A stretch of 31,911 nucleotides of DNA from DASWHX01 sp036397995 (GTDB lineage Bacteria > Bacteroidota > Bacteroidia > Cytophagales > Cyclobacteriaceae): positions 1-31,911 of the forward strand of contig DASWHX010000111.1 of the NCBI GenBank assembly GCA_036397995.1, given 5' to 3'. Both the position numbers and the translations under genes were made by a program. Numbering within the stretch: the first letter of the stretch is position 1; each line of letters opens with the position of its first letter. Below the pieces are notes generated by a model. It saw only the letters and a list, made by a program, of their open reading frames with translations. It was not told the DNA's origin and made no database searches. Shown here piece by piece: positions 1-7,665 of the stretch.

Positions 1-1
1 C

Positions 2-73
2 CCCGTCACCACCGGCATAATTATCAGTATCATTCTTACAATAATCCTTTACGTAATAAGCCGGTTTCGCTAA
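2..73 (+). CDS. C-terminal end of a membrane protein (partial, enters from left edge)
   Basis: An open frame from the window edge ends at a TAA at 71-73. It encodes 23 residues: PVTTG, then a strongly hydrophobic stretch rich in Ile and Leu, then a short basic tail (SRFR). This is the pattern of a last transmembrane helix with a cytoplasmic basic end. The gene is convergent with the hydrolase to its right, and the two stop regions overlap by four bases, as is common in this compact genome. The family cannot be identified from so little sequence; a transporter is a reasonable guess but not shown. Confidence 0.5.
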   Translation, partial: PVTTGIIISIILTIILYVISRFR

Positions 74-843
74 GACTTCAAGAAGTCATTTAAGAGGGTA
101 ATAAATAACTCGGGTTGTTCCGCGTGTACCCAGTGCCCGGCATCTTTTATTACTTTAATTTCAGAATTTGGGAATCTTGCTTTAATTAAATCATAATCCT
201 GTTCGTTAATGTAGTTTGATTTTTCACCTTTAATGAACAAAGTCTTTTTTTCAAATTTATCATTTCCGGGAAGTCCGATTCCGACCCATTCCATTTTCAT
301 TCTTATAACCGGCAAATTTATTTTCCATGTGAAATTTCCAGTTTCATCTCTGCTCAGATTTTTCAAAAGAAAATTCCTTGTTGTGGAATCACTCACATAT
401 TTTGATAATTGTGTATCAGCATCATTGCGAGATTGCAATTTGTCCAATTCAATAGAAGATAATCCCTCAAGGATATTATCATGATGGATAGGATAAGAAC
501 GAGGTGATATATCCACGATAACAAGTTCTTTTAAAAGTTCCGGGAATGAAATGGCAAAATTCATTGCGACTTTACCACCCATAGAATGACCAATAATGAA
601 GGGGTTTACAATTTCATGCTCCGCAATAAATTTTTTTAAGTCATTAACCATTGAGGGGTAGTCAAATTTATCAGAATGAAAAGACTGTCCGTGATTACGC
701 TGATCCAGGGTGAAGACCTTGTAATCTGAAGACAGAGACCTGGCTACGGTCATCCAATTATCGGAAGAACCTAATATTCCATGCAAAATAATAATAGGGT
801 CTCCTGTTCCCTGCTCCCGGTAAAATAATGAAGGCTGATTCAT
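70..843 (-). CDS. alpha/beta hydrolase, YbfF-like esterase
   Basis: The 257-residue protein has the alpha/beta-hydrolase fold layout: an oxyanion-hole HG motif (LHGILGSSDNW, about 20-30), the nucleophile elbow GHSMGG with Ser87, and a C-terminal catalytic His in GHWVHAEQP near residue 237. LDQRNHGQS near residue 46 is typical of the YbfF/esterase subgroup. It has no signal peptide, so it should act in the cytoplasm, probably on small acyl or thio esters; the substrate is unknown. Its start overlaps the end of pdxJ by four bases, so the two are probably co-transcribed and translationally coupled. The fold is sure, the exact reaction is not. Confidence 0.9.
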   Translation of the reverse strand: MNQPSLFYREQGTGDPIIILHGILGSSDNWMTVARSLSSDYKVFTLDQRNHGQSFHSDKFDYPSMVNDLKKFIAEHEIVNPFIIGHSMGGKVAMNFAISFPELLKELVIVDISPRSYPIHHDNILEGLSSIELDKLQSRNDADTQLSKYVSDSTTRNFLLKNLSRDETGNFTWKINLPVIRMKMEWVGIGLPGNDKFEKKTLFIKGEKSNYINEQDYDLIKARFPNSEIKVIKDAGHWVHAEQPELFITLLNDFLKS

Positions 844-1553
844 TGTAACTCCTTAAGATATAACTTTATGGCATTATCGAGCCCTAAATAAAGTGCATCA
901 CAAATAAGGGCATGCCCGATGGAGACTTCATCAATAAAAGGGATGGAAGTTTTCAAAAATTTCAGGTTATCCAGGTCCAAATCATGCCCGGCATTTATAC
1001 CAAGTCCAAGTTCGTTGGCCAGTTCAGCAGCCTTAATATAGGGAGCAATAGCTTCGGCACGATCTGACGAATACCCTTTGGCATAAGCTTCAGTATACAG
1101 CTCAATTCTGTCGGTTCCGGCTTTCGCAGCTGCTTCTATCATTTGCAAATCCGGCTCAATAAAAATGGAAACCCTGACTCCGAAGCCTTTCAATTTCCTG
1201 ATTGTACTGAATAAAAAATCCTTCTCTTTGATAGTATCCCACCCGGCATTGGAAGTCAAAACATCCGGAGGGTCGGGAACCAACGTAGCCTGGGCAGGCC
1301 TTACGGTCTCAATAATTTGAAGATATCTTTCATCAGGATATCCTTCAATATTGAATTCTGTTTTAACAATATCTTTTAAATCCATCACATCCTTATATTT
1401 AATGTGTCTCTCATCAGGACGAGGATGCACGGTAATTCCCTGGGCACCGAATCTTTCACAATCAAGGGCAATTTGCAAAAGATCAGGATTGTTTCCACCA
1501 CGGGCATTACGTAATGTGGCTATCTTATTAATATTTACGCTCAGGCGCGTCAT
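840..1553 (-). CDS. pdxJ: pyridoxine 5'-phosphate synthase
   Basis: PdxJ condenses 1-deoxyxylulose 5-phosphate with 3-amino-2-oxopropyl phosphate to give pyridoxine 5'-phosphate, the ring-closing step of the DXP-dependent vitamin B6 pathway. The 237-residue protein is the usual family length. It begins with the conserved VNINKIATLRNARGG strand, has the phosphate/active-site stretch GITVHPRPDERHI near residues 39-51, and carries GINAGHDLDLDNL and EVSIGHALICDAL towards the C-terminus, all PdxJ signatures. It is the first gene of a two-gene leftward unit with the hydrolase. It faces the yqeY-like gene across 57 bases that must hold two divergent promoters; no perfect TAnnTTTG box is visible there. 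Confidence 0.96.
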   Translation of the reverse strand: MTRLSVNINKIATLRNARGGNNPDLLQIALDCERFGAQGITVHPRPDERHIKYKDVMDLKDIVKTEFNIEGYPDERYLQIIETVRPAQATLVPDPPDVLTSNAGWDTIKEKDFLFSTIRKLKGFGVRVSIFIEPDLQMIEAAAKAGTDRIELYTEAYAKGYSSDRAEAIAPYIKAAELANELGLGINAGHDLDLDNLKFLKTSIPFIDEVSIGHALICDALYLGLDNAIKLYLKELQ

Positions 1554-1610
1554 AAATTCTCAATTGATTAACTTTAGCCTAAATTAATTTATTCAGAAGA
1601 ATTTTTTACG

Positions 1611-2060
1611 ATGAGCCTAAAACAAAGAATTGATGCTGAAATTAAAAAGGCCATGCTTGCCAAAGAAAGTGATCGACTGCGGGCTTTAAGAGGTATTAAG
1701 TCTTTGATACTCCTTGCAGAATCGGAAAAAGAAAACAGAAGCGGTCTTTCTGAGAAGGTGGAGACACAAATACTCACTAAAGCAGCAAAGCAGAGAAAAG
1801 ATTCCGCGGAGATTTACAATCAGCAATCCAGAGACGATCTCGCGGGAAAGGAGATTTTTGAATTAAAAGTAATTGAGGAATTCTTGCCGGAGCAGATGTC
1901 AGAAAAAGAAATTGAAAGACAAGTTTCTGAAATTATCTCGGAAACCGCGGCGGAAGGAATGAAGGATATGGGCAAAGTTATGGCCATTGCGACTAAACAA
2001 ATGGCTGGCAAAGCGGACGGCCGAATAATTTCTGAAATTGTAAAGAAGAAGTTATCATAA
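1611..2060 (+). CDS. GatB/YqeY domain protein
   Basis: The 149-residue cytoplasmic protein starts MSLKQRIDAEIKKAML and has the YqeY pattern: an N-terminal helical bundle with ALRGIKS, a middle EEFLPEQMSEKEIE segment and a C-terminal GKVMAIATKQMAGKADG stretch like the tail domain of GatB. YqeY proteins resemble the tRNA-binding tail of the GatB amidotransferase subunit; their own role is poorly defined. It heads a rightward run, and the next gene follows after one base, which suggests a shared transcript. Confidence 0.92.
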   Translation: MSLKQRIDAEIKKAMLAKESDRLRALRGIKSLILLAESEKENRSGLSEKVETQILTKAAKQRKDSAEIYNQQSRDDLAGKEIFELKVIEEFLPEQMSEKEIERQVSEIISETAAEGMKDMGKVMAIATKQMAGKADGRIISEIVKKKLS

Positions 2061-2061
2061 A

Positions 2062-2574
2062 TTGAACAGCCTAGATTGGATAATTCTGGCCTTCCTCACT
2101 TTTGCAGCCTTCCAGGGGTACCGGAAGGGATTTATTCTGGAGATAATTTCAGTCCTTGCACTTATTCTGGGTATCATTGGTGGCTTAAAATTGATCGATT
2201 TTGGTAAAGAATTTCTATCCAGGCACCTTGAAATAAAGGGTGACATACTACCCTATCTCAGCTTCTTATTTATTTTCATAATTATCGTTATTCTCTTAAA
2301 TCTGGCCGGTAGAGCGGTTAAGAAAATTCTGGATATGACCTTGCTTGGCAACCTGGATGACATTGCCGGATTAGTAATCGGAATTCTAAAATGGACCCTC
2401 ATCCTTTCATCCTTGATTTGGATTGCTTCTATAATTGATCTGAAGCTGCCATTCACCTGGACCGAAGATTCAATACTTTATCCCTATGTTTCATGGCTTG
2501 CCCCAAACCTGTTTCATATGCTATCGGGAGTTTTTCCATTTTTGGAAGAATTGATTGCATATTTTGCCTCATGA
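2062..2574 (+). CDS. CvpA family membrane protein
   Basis: The 170-residue protein has four predicted transmembrane segments (about residues 5-45 as two close helices, 65-90 and 105-125) and the CvpA-type opening NSLDWIILAFLTFAAFQGYRKG, written here only as DWIILAFL...GYRKGF. CvpA-like proteins sit in the inner membrane and have been linked to colicin V production and envelope stress; a biochemical activity is not established. The start is a TTG one base after the yqeY-like stop. No better ATG exists nearby and the TTG fits the family N-terminus. The 73 bases after it hold no recognisable hairpin. Confidence 0.85.
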   Translation: MNSLDWIILAFLTFAAFQGYRKGFILEIISVLALILGIIGGLKLIDFGKEFLSRHLEIKGDILPYLSFLFIFIIIVILLNLAGRAVKKILDMTLLGNLDDIAGLVIGILKWTLILSSLIWIASIIDLKLPFTWTEDSILYPYVSWLAPNLFHMLSGVFPFLEELIAYFAS

Positions 2575-2660
2575 ATTGATTTTGTCCTCTGTTCACAATT
2601 CACTATTTTACCACAAGGTCAAATGATACTTATTTAAATCACTTATTTTTGATTCAAAGA

Positions 2661-3413
2661 ATGGGAAAAGGGTTCAATCTGAAAGTTGACAATGGGTTTA
2701 CCTACATTGAGGAAGGTGAAGGCGAAGTAATACTGCTCTTGCACGGGCTGTTTGGTGCCCTGAGCAACTGGAAATGGGTACTGGAACACTTCTCTTCAAA
2801 TTACAAAGTAGTTATACCCATGCTCCCAATTTATGACATGCCGGTGAGGGAAGCCGGTTTGGAAGGATTAGTTGGCTTTATTCAGGAGTTCGTGAAATGG
2901 AAGAAGTTCGGTAAAATGATCCTGATGGGAAATTCCCTGGGTGGACATGTCGCGCTTCTGTATGCCCTGGAAAATCAGGACAAAGTAACAAAACTGGTTT
3001 TAACCGGCAGCTCAGGATTGTTTGAAAACAGTATGGGCGGTTCTTTTCCTAAGAGAGGAAGCTACGATTATATAAAAGAAAGAGTAGAATACACATTTTA
3101 TGATCCTAAAACAGCCACAAAAGAATTGGTGGATGAAGTTTTTGAAACCACCAAGAGTATCCCTAAGTGCTTGCGGATTGTTTCCATTGCAAAATCTGCC
3201 CAAAGGAATAATTTGGCATCCAGGCTGCCGGAATTGAAAGTTCCTACTTTACTGATTTGGGGTTTGAATGATACCATCACGCCACCCATGGTAGCACATG
3301 ACTTTCATCGTTTACTGCCAAATTCAAAACTGAGGTTTCTGGACGAATGTTCTCATGCTCCAATGATGGAACATCCTGAAAAGTTTAATGATATATTGAA
3401 AGAGTTTTTGTAA
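2661..3413 (+). CDS. alpha/beta hydrolase
   Basis: The 250-residue protein has an oxyanion-hole motif LLHGLFGALSNW, the nucleophile elbow GNSLGG (Ser in the GxSxG pentapeptide), an Asp in IWGLNDTITPP and a terminal His in CSHAPMMEHPEKF. This gives a complete Ser-Asp-His set for a soluble alpha/beta hydrolase. A TTG four codons upstream (2649) is also in frame; I chose the ATG because the residues after it match the usual family start. The next gene starts one base after the stop. It is related only at fold level to the hydrolase at 70-843. The substrate is unknown. Confidence 0.9.
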   Translation: MGKGFNLKVDNGFTYIEEGEGEVILLLHGLFGALSNWKWVLEHFSSNYKVVIPMLPIYDMPVREAGLEGLVGFIQEFVKWKKFGKMILMGNSLGGHVALLYALENQDKVTKLVLTGSSGLFENSMGGSFPKRGSYDYIKERVEYTFYDPKTATKELVDEVFETTKSIPKCLRIVSIAKSAQRNNLASRLPELKVPTLLIWGLNDTITPPMVAHDFHRLLPNSKLRFLDECSHAPMMEHPEKFNDILKEFL

Positions 3414-3414
3414 T

Positions 3415-4089
3415 ATGCCTGAGATGATTGCTGAAGAACTCATAAATCAAATGATCCCACCCCTGAAACCATCTGATTCAGCCAATAAAGCAATTGTTTG
3501 GATGGAAGAACTGAGATCTAACCAGCTGCCGGTTGTAGACCAGGGGAAGTTTTTAGGCTTCATTTCTGAAGAAATAATACTTGAAACCACTAACATTGAA
3601 ACCCCCGTTTCAAATTTTGAATTGATTGGAGAAAAATGTGTGGTAAACAGGGGAACTCATTTTTACGATATAATTAAAATTGCTTCGGAAAATAAGGTCC
3701 AGCTGGTAACCGTACTTGATGAGGACTCCTCTTATTTCGGAGTTATTACTGTTCAGGACACCATTGCTTCATTCGCACAAACTGCGGCGGTTCAGGCTCC
3801 GGGCGGAATTTTGGTAATTTCCCTAAGCATGAAAGATTACAGCCTGTCAGAAATTAGCCGGCTAATTGAAGCAGAAGATGCTAAAATCTTAAGCAGCAGT
3901 ATTAAAGATGATGATTTTGATAAGACCATGCTGCGGCTTACCCTGAAAATAAACCAAATAGATTTGTCAAGGATTGTGGCCACTTTAGAGCGATTTGGAT
4001 ATAAAATAATAGCTCGCTACCAGGAAAGTAATGTCACCGACAATCAAAAAGAAAGACTTGATATTCTTCTTAAGTACCTCGATATATAG
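3415..4089 (+). CDS. CBS-domain protein
   Basis: The 224-residue soluble protein has two CBS-like units: the first around residues 10-65 (ELRSNQLPVVDQGKFLGFIS) and the second around 70-120 (NKVQLVTVLDEDSSYFGVIT). A C-terminal ACT-like alpha/beta segment (GGILVISLSMKDYSLSEI) follows. CBS pairs bind adenine nucleotides and act as energy or ligand sensors. Its start lies one base after the hydrolase stop and it is followed by NAD kinase after 32 bases, so an adenylate-sensing role near NAD metabolism is possible. That link is inference from context only. Confidence 0.85.
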   Translation: MPEMIAEELINQMIPPLKPSDSANKAIVWMEELRSNQLPVVDQGKFLGFISEEIILETTNIETPVSNFELIGEKCVVNRGTHFYDIIKIASENKVQLVTVLDEDSSYFGVITVQDTIASFAQTAAVQAPGGILVISLSMKDYSLSEISRLIEAEDAKILSSSIKDDDFDKTMLRLTLKINQIDLSRIVATLERFGYKIIARYQESNVTDNQKERLDILLKYLDI

Positions 4090-4121
4090 TATCCCGAAAT
4101 CAGGAATAATCAAATTAAAAA

Positions 4122-4997
4122 ATGAGAATTGCCATTCATGGTAAAAGGTTCATAGAGAAAACCGAACCAGTTATTCAACAGATTTTTGACGCTTTGTTAC
4201 AGAATAAAGCAGAGGTGATTTTATCGGAGGAGTTTGCGGCCCATGTTAAAAAGTCGGGCATTAATTTGATGCGGCATAAAACATATGACTCGGCCAGGGG
4301 AACACCATCGGTAGATACAATTTTTTCAATCGGAGGAGATGGAACGCTTCTGGAAACAGTTACCCATGTTGGGAAAAAAGGCACACCAATTCTAGGTATA
4401 AATACCGGCAAGCTTGGATTCCTGGCTACCGTATCAAAAGAAAACATAGGAAGTGCAATTGAAAAGATTTTTAAAAAAGATTACAAGCTTGATAAAAGAA
4501 CTCTTTTAAACCTGCATTCAAAAGAAAAAATTTTTTCAAATCGTACCTTTGCCCTCAACGATTTTACTATCCTGAAGCGGGACACCTCCTCTATGATCGT
4601 AGTTCATCTTTTTCTCAATAATGAATTTCTTAATTCTTATTGGGCAGATGGATTAATTGTCTCCACTCCAACAGGGTCAACCGGATACTCCTTAAGTTGT
4701 GGAGGACCGATTGTTCTGGCCCATTCCAACAACTTTGTTATAACACCGGTAAGTGGTCATAATCTGTCAGTAAGACCTTTGGTTGTACCAGACGATAACG
4801 AACTTTCCTTTAAAATTGAAGGAAGAAAGCGGAAGGTTCTTATTTCACTGGATTCCAGGTATGAAACTGTGGATATGGATATCCAACTAAAAATAACCAA
4901 AGCAGATTTCACGATCTCACTAATCAGAATAGAGGGAATTCAATTTTTTGATACGCTCAGGCAAAAGCTCAATTGGGGCTATGATGTAAGAAATTGA
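4122..4997 (+). CDS. nadK: NAD kinase
   Basis: NadK phosphorylates NAD to NADP using ATP and is the only route to NADP in most bacteria. The 291-residue protein has the diagnostic GGDGT motif at residues 71-75, NTGKLGFLA near 97, and the conserved TPTGSTGYSLSCGGP stretch near 187 with the residues that bind the nicotinamide nucleotide. Length and motif order are normal. It ends the yqeY-to-nadK run. The 66 bases after it contain a good promoter for the next block. Confidence 0.96.
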   Translation: MRIAIHGKRFIEKTEPVIQQIFDALLQNKAEVILSEEFAAHVKKSGINLMRHKTYDSARGTPSVDTIFSIGGDGTLLETVTHVGKKGTPILGINTGKLGFLATVSKENIGSAIEKIFKKDYKLDKRTLLNLHSKEKIFSNRTFALNDFTILKRDTSSMIVVHLFLNNEFLNSYWADGLIVSTPTGSTGYSLSCGGPIVLAHSNNFVITPVSGHNLSVRPLVVPDDNELSFKIEGRKRKVLISLDSRYETVDMDIQLKITKADFTISLIRIEGIQFFDTLRQKLNWGYDVRN

Positions 4998-5028
4998 TTG
5001 AATTGAATTTTTCATATAAATAATTTTG
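4998..5028 (+). promoter_or_regulatory. Bacteroidota-type promoter upstream of the first DUF6089 gene
   Basis: A TAATTTTG at 5021-5028 is a perfect match to the Bacteroidota -7 consensus TAnnTTTG, and a TTG at 4998-5000 lies 20 bases upstream as a -33 element. A transcript would start near 5035 and give a leader of about 30 bases before the ATG at 5064. This is a sequence match only. Confidence 0.5.
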
Positions 5029-5063
5029 TATTATTTATGCAAAAATGATTTATTCAAGATACA

Positions 5064-6152
5064 ATGAAGGTGAAAATTGGGATGTGGGTAGGAATTATCT
5101 TATTACTTTTCAGTCAGTTATCTGCAAATGCCCAAATGACGGGGCGATCCATTAAGAACAATAGCAACAGATTAAGCCGATTTAGGGGCCCAAATCTTAC
5201 ATTTCCGAAATATAAGCGCTATAGCTTTGCAGGTGCTTCCATTAATTCTATGAACTACTTTGGAGATCTGGCACCGGCTTCCAATCTTACCAGCACAGAC
5301 ATTGGATTTACGAGACCTGGATTTTCACTATCATATGGTAGAAAGTATGGTCCAATCTATTGGTGGCAAATGTCTTTTTCCTGGGGAACTCTGCGAGGCG
5401 ATGACTTTGAATCTGCCGGTCCTGAGAATGAAACTGCCAAATACAGATACGTCAGGAATCTCCACTTTAGAAACAGGATTAGCGAACTCGCGTTCACTTT
5501 TCATTTTGATTTACTTGAAAATCCTTACACTTACCTTCGGAGGTCAAGTTGGACACCATACATTTTTACAGGAGTCGCCTTCTTCCATCATAATCCAAAA
5601 GCAAGAGTTCCGGATTATGATGTGTATTCGGGACGTGAATTTGAAAATGCCGGGGAGTGGATTGCACTACAGCCCCTGGGAACAGAAGGACAAAACACAG
5701 GGTTATACAACAATAAGCCTTATGCCAGGATACAGCCCGCCATTCCTATTGGATTGGGAATAAAAATTAAATTGGCATATCGATGGGATCTCAGATTGGA
5801 AATCGGAATGAGGTATTTGTTTTTTGATTATATCGATGATGTAAGTAGCGGCTATGTTGATTTGGGCATTTTTGATGATCCCCTGGCAAGGTCCTTATCG
5901 GACCGATCTCAAGAAAATACAGGCGGCGCATCGTCAAAACCCAGAGATTTTACTATTATTGAAAATATAACTTCATCGCATACCTATGTTGGAAAAGACG
6001 GACAATCTTATACTGTATATAGTGGTTACGGAAGTGATTTGCATCCTTCCAATATCAGAGGTAGTGTGAATGACAGGGATATTTACATAATCACGAGTCT
6101 CAAAATAAACAGAATACTTCAGCCATACCATAAAACAAAACCATTTCGTTAA
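5064..6152 (+). CDS. DUF6089 family outer-membrane beta-barrel protein
   Basis: The 362-residue protein starts with a cleavable signal peptide (hydrophobic core GIILLLFSQLS, cleavage after ANAQ). The mature part has many short strands with alternating aromatic residues, for example YSFAGASINSMNYFGDLAP and YGRKYGPIYWWQMSFSWG, as in a small outer-membrane barrel. This is the DUF6089 pattern known next to uppS-bamA in Bacteroidota. The family function is unknown; its place beside bamA suggests an envelope-related role or a common assembly need. The next gene, a shorter relative, follows after seven bases. Confidence 0.82.
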   Translation: MKVKIGMWVGIILLLFSQLSANAQMTGRSIKNNSNRLSRFRGPNLTFPKYKRYSFAGASINSMNYFGDLAPASNLTSTDIGFTRPGFSLSYGRKYGPIYWWQMSFSWGTLRGDDFESAGPENETAKYRYVRNLHFRNRISELAFTFHFDLLENPYTYLRRSSWTPYIFTGVAFFHHNPKARVPDYDVYSGREFENAGEWIALQPLGTEGQNTGLYNNKPYARIQPAIPIGLGIKIKLAYRWDLRLEIGMRYLFFDYIDDVSSGYVDLGIFDDPLARSLSDRSQENTGGASSKPRDFTIIENITSSHTYVGKDGQSYTVYSGYGSDLHPSNIRGSVNDRDIYIITSLKINRILQPYHKTKPFR

Positions 6153-6159
6153 TTAACAG

Positions 6160-6840
6160 ATGAGTTCCCTCAAAACCTTCATTACAATCCTTCTGATAGC
6201 ACTTTGTATCAGTACAAGTGATGCGCAGGAAGGTGAAGTCGGCTTTGGTATAGGCGGCCTGACTTACACGGGAGAATTAGAACGGGGGTATAATTTCCTT
6301 AATAACAGACCTGCAGCAACCGTGTTTTACAGGGTAAACCTAAACGAAGCACTTGCACTTAAGTTCCCCATTACATTTGGAATGCTGCGGGATTCCGACA
6401 ATAACCCAACCGACCCTTTTGCTTCGCAGAGAAATGCTTCTATGAATATTTTTCTTATGGAAGGTTCGCTTCAGTTTGAATATAATTTTTTGAAATTCAG
6501 AGATAACATATACCAACGATGGTCCCCCTACTTCTTTGGAGGGATTGGTCTTTTCTTATTTTCAGGAGAGGGCGAAAGAACCACACAATACAGCAATATT
6601 CAGGTTGCCCTTCCATTTGGGATGGGAATAAAGTACATTATGAATCCACGGTGGGTTGTCGGAGTGGAATTTGGATTCAGAAAAACCTTTTTCGATTATC
6701 TGGATAATATTTCTGAGGGAGATCCAACCTTGAAGAACTATCAATATGGAAACCAGCTGGAAAATGACTGGTATTATTTTCTTGGAATAACGCTTAGCTA
6801 CACTTTCTATAAAATCCATTGCCCCTACCCCAATTGGTAA
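6160..6840 (+). CDS. DUF6089-like outer-membrane barrel protein, short form
   Basis: The 226-residue protein has a signal peptide ending at SDAQ and then a glycine- and aromatic-rich barrel-like sequence (GFGIGGLTYTGELERGYNF, WSPYFFGGIGLFLFSG, YFLGITLSYTF). It resembles the upstream DUF6089 protein in strand pattern (both have YFFGGIG/YIFTGVA-like and MGIKYIMNPRW/LGIKIKLAYRW segments), so the pair probably arose by duplication. Function is unknown. It is co-oriented and seven bases from its neighbour, so one transcript is likely. Confidence 0.78.
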   Translation: MSSLKTFITILLIALCISTSDAQEGEVGFGIGGLTYTGELERGYNFLNNRPAATVFYRVNLNEALALKFPITFGMLRDSDNNPTDPFASQRNASMNIFLMEGSLQFEYNFLKFRDNIYQRWSPYFFGGIGLFLFSGEGERTTQYSNIQVALPFGMGIKYIMNPRWVVGVEFGFRKTFFDYLDNISEGDPTLKNYQYGNQLENDWYYFLGITLSYTFYKIHCPYPNW

Positions 6841-6900
6841 GTACTTAATCAGATTTTGCCTATTCTGACAAAAAAACACGATTTTTTAACCAATTCGAAC

Positions 6901-6908
6901 TAATTTTG
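6901..6908 (+). promoter_or_regulatory. -7 promoter box upstream of uppS
   Basis: TAATTTTG at 6901-6908 is the same perfect TAnnTTTG box seen before the first DUF6089 gene. About 20 bases upstream there is only a T-run rather than a clear TTG. Transcription would start near 6915, some 13 bases before the uppS ATG. It could drive uppS, bamA and the two Skp genes separately from the DUF6089 pair. Confidence 0.45.
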
Positions 6909-6927
6909 CGTGTCTAATTGATTGAGG

Positions 6928-7665
6928 ATGAAAGAATCATTACTTCAAGGCAAGATACCTCAGCACATTGCGATAATTATGGATGGCAATGGAAGATGGG
7001 CCAAAAGTAGGGGAGCAGAGCGGATTTATGGTCATCAGCATGCTGTGGAGGCCGTTAGCCAGGTAACTGAAGGATGCGCAGAATTGGGAGTCAAATATCT
7101 CACATTATATGCATTCTCTACCGAAAACTGGGCCAGACCAAAAAGTGAAGTGGATGGCTTGATGAAATTGCTTGTATCCACAATCAGGAAAGAATTAAAA
7201 AATCTGAATAAAAATAACATTAAATTAATGACCATTGGACAAATTGAAAGTCTTCCAAAAACTTGCCAGCGGGAATTAATTGAAGCCATAACAGCCACAT
7301 CCGGAAACACTGGACTTACGGTTATTCTTGCACTCAGCTATAGTGGCCGGTGGGAAATTCTGGAAGCGGCTAAGAAGATTTCTCGCGACGTCAGCAAAGG
7401 GAGACTGGGATTGGAAGATATTGATGCCCATATTTTCGAGGGATATCTTGAAACTAATTTTGTTCCTGATCCGGAATTATTAATAAGAACAAGCGGGGAG
7501 ATGAGAATAAGTAACTTTTTATTGTGGCAACTTGCATACACTGAAATTTATTTCACAAAAAAAATGTGGCCTGATTTCCGCAAAGAAGATCTCCTCGAAG
7601 CCATTCGCGAATATCAAAACCGGGAGAGAAGATTTGGAAAGATTAGTGAGCAAGTAAAACCCTGA
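6928..7665 (+). CDS. uppS: isoprenyl transferase (undecaprenyl diphosphate synthase)
   Basis: UppS adds isopentenyl units in cis to farnesyl diphosphate to make the C55 lipid that carries peptidoglycan and O-antigen precursors. The 245-residue protein has the catalytic IIMDGNGRWAKSRG motif with Asp19, the LTLYAFSTENW segment near residue 60 and the C-terminal RTSGEMRISNFLLWQLAYTE-type signature (here RTSGE...SNFLLWQLAY). I chose the ATG at 6928 over a TTG two codons earlier. The stop overlaps the bamA start (TGATG), so the two are translationally coupled. Confidence 0.96.
   Translation: MKESLLQGKIPQHIAIIMDGNGRWAKSRGAERIYGHQHAVEAVSQVTEGCAELGVKYLTLYAFSTENWARPKSEVDGLMKLLVSTIRKELKNLNKNNIKLMTIGQIESLPKTCQRELIEAITATSGNTGLTVILALSYSGRWEILEAAKKISRDVSKGRLGLEDIDAHIFEGYLETNFVPDPELLIRTSGEMRISNFLLWQLAYTEIYFTKKMWPDFRKEDLLEAIREYQNRERRFGKISEQVKP

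Noticed and set aside
5260..5763. 167-codon open frame inside the first DUF6089 gene
   Set aside because: It is a shifted frame of a gene with a signal peptide and family pattern; its own product has no recognisable features.
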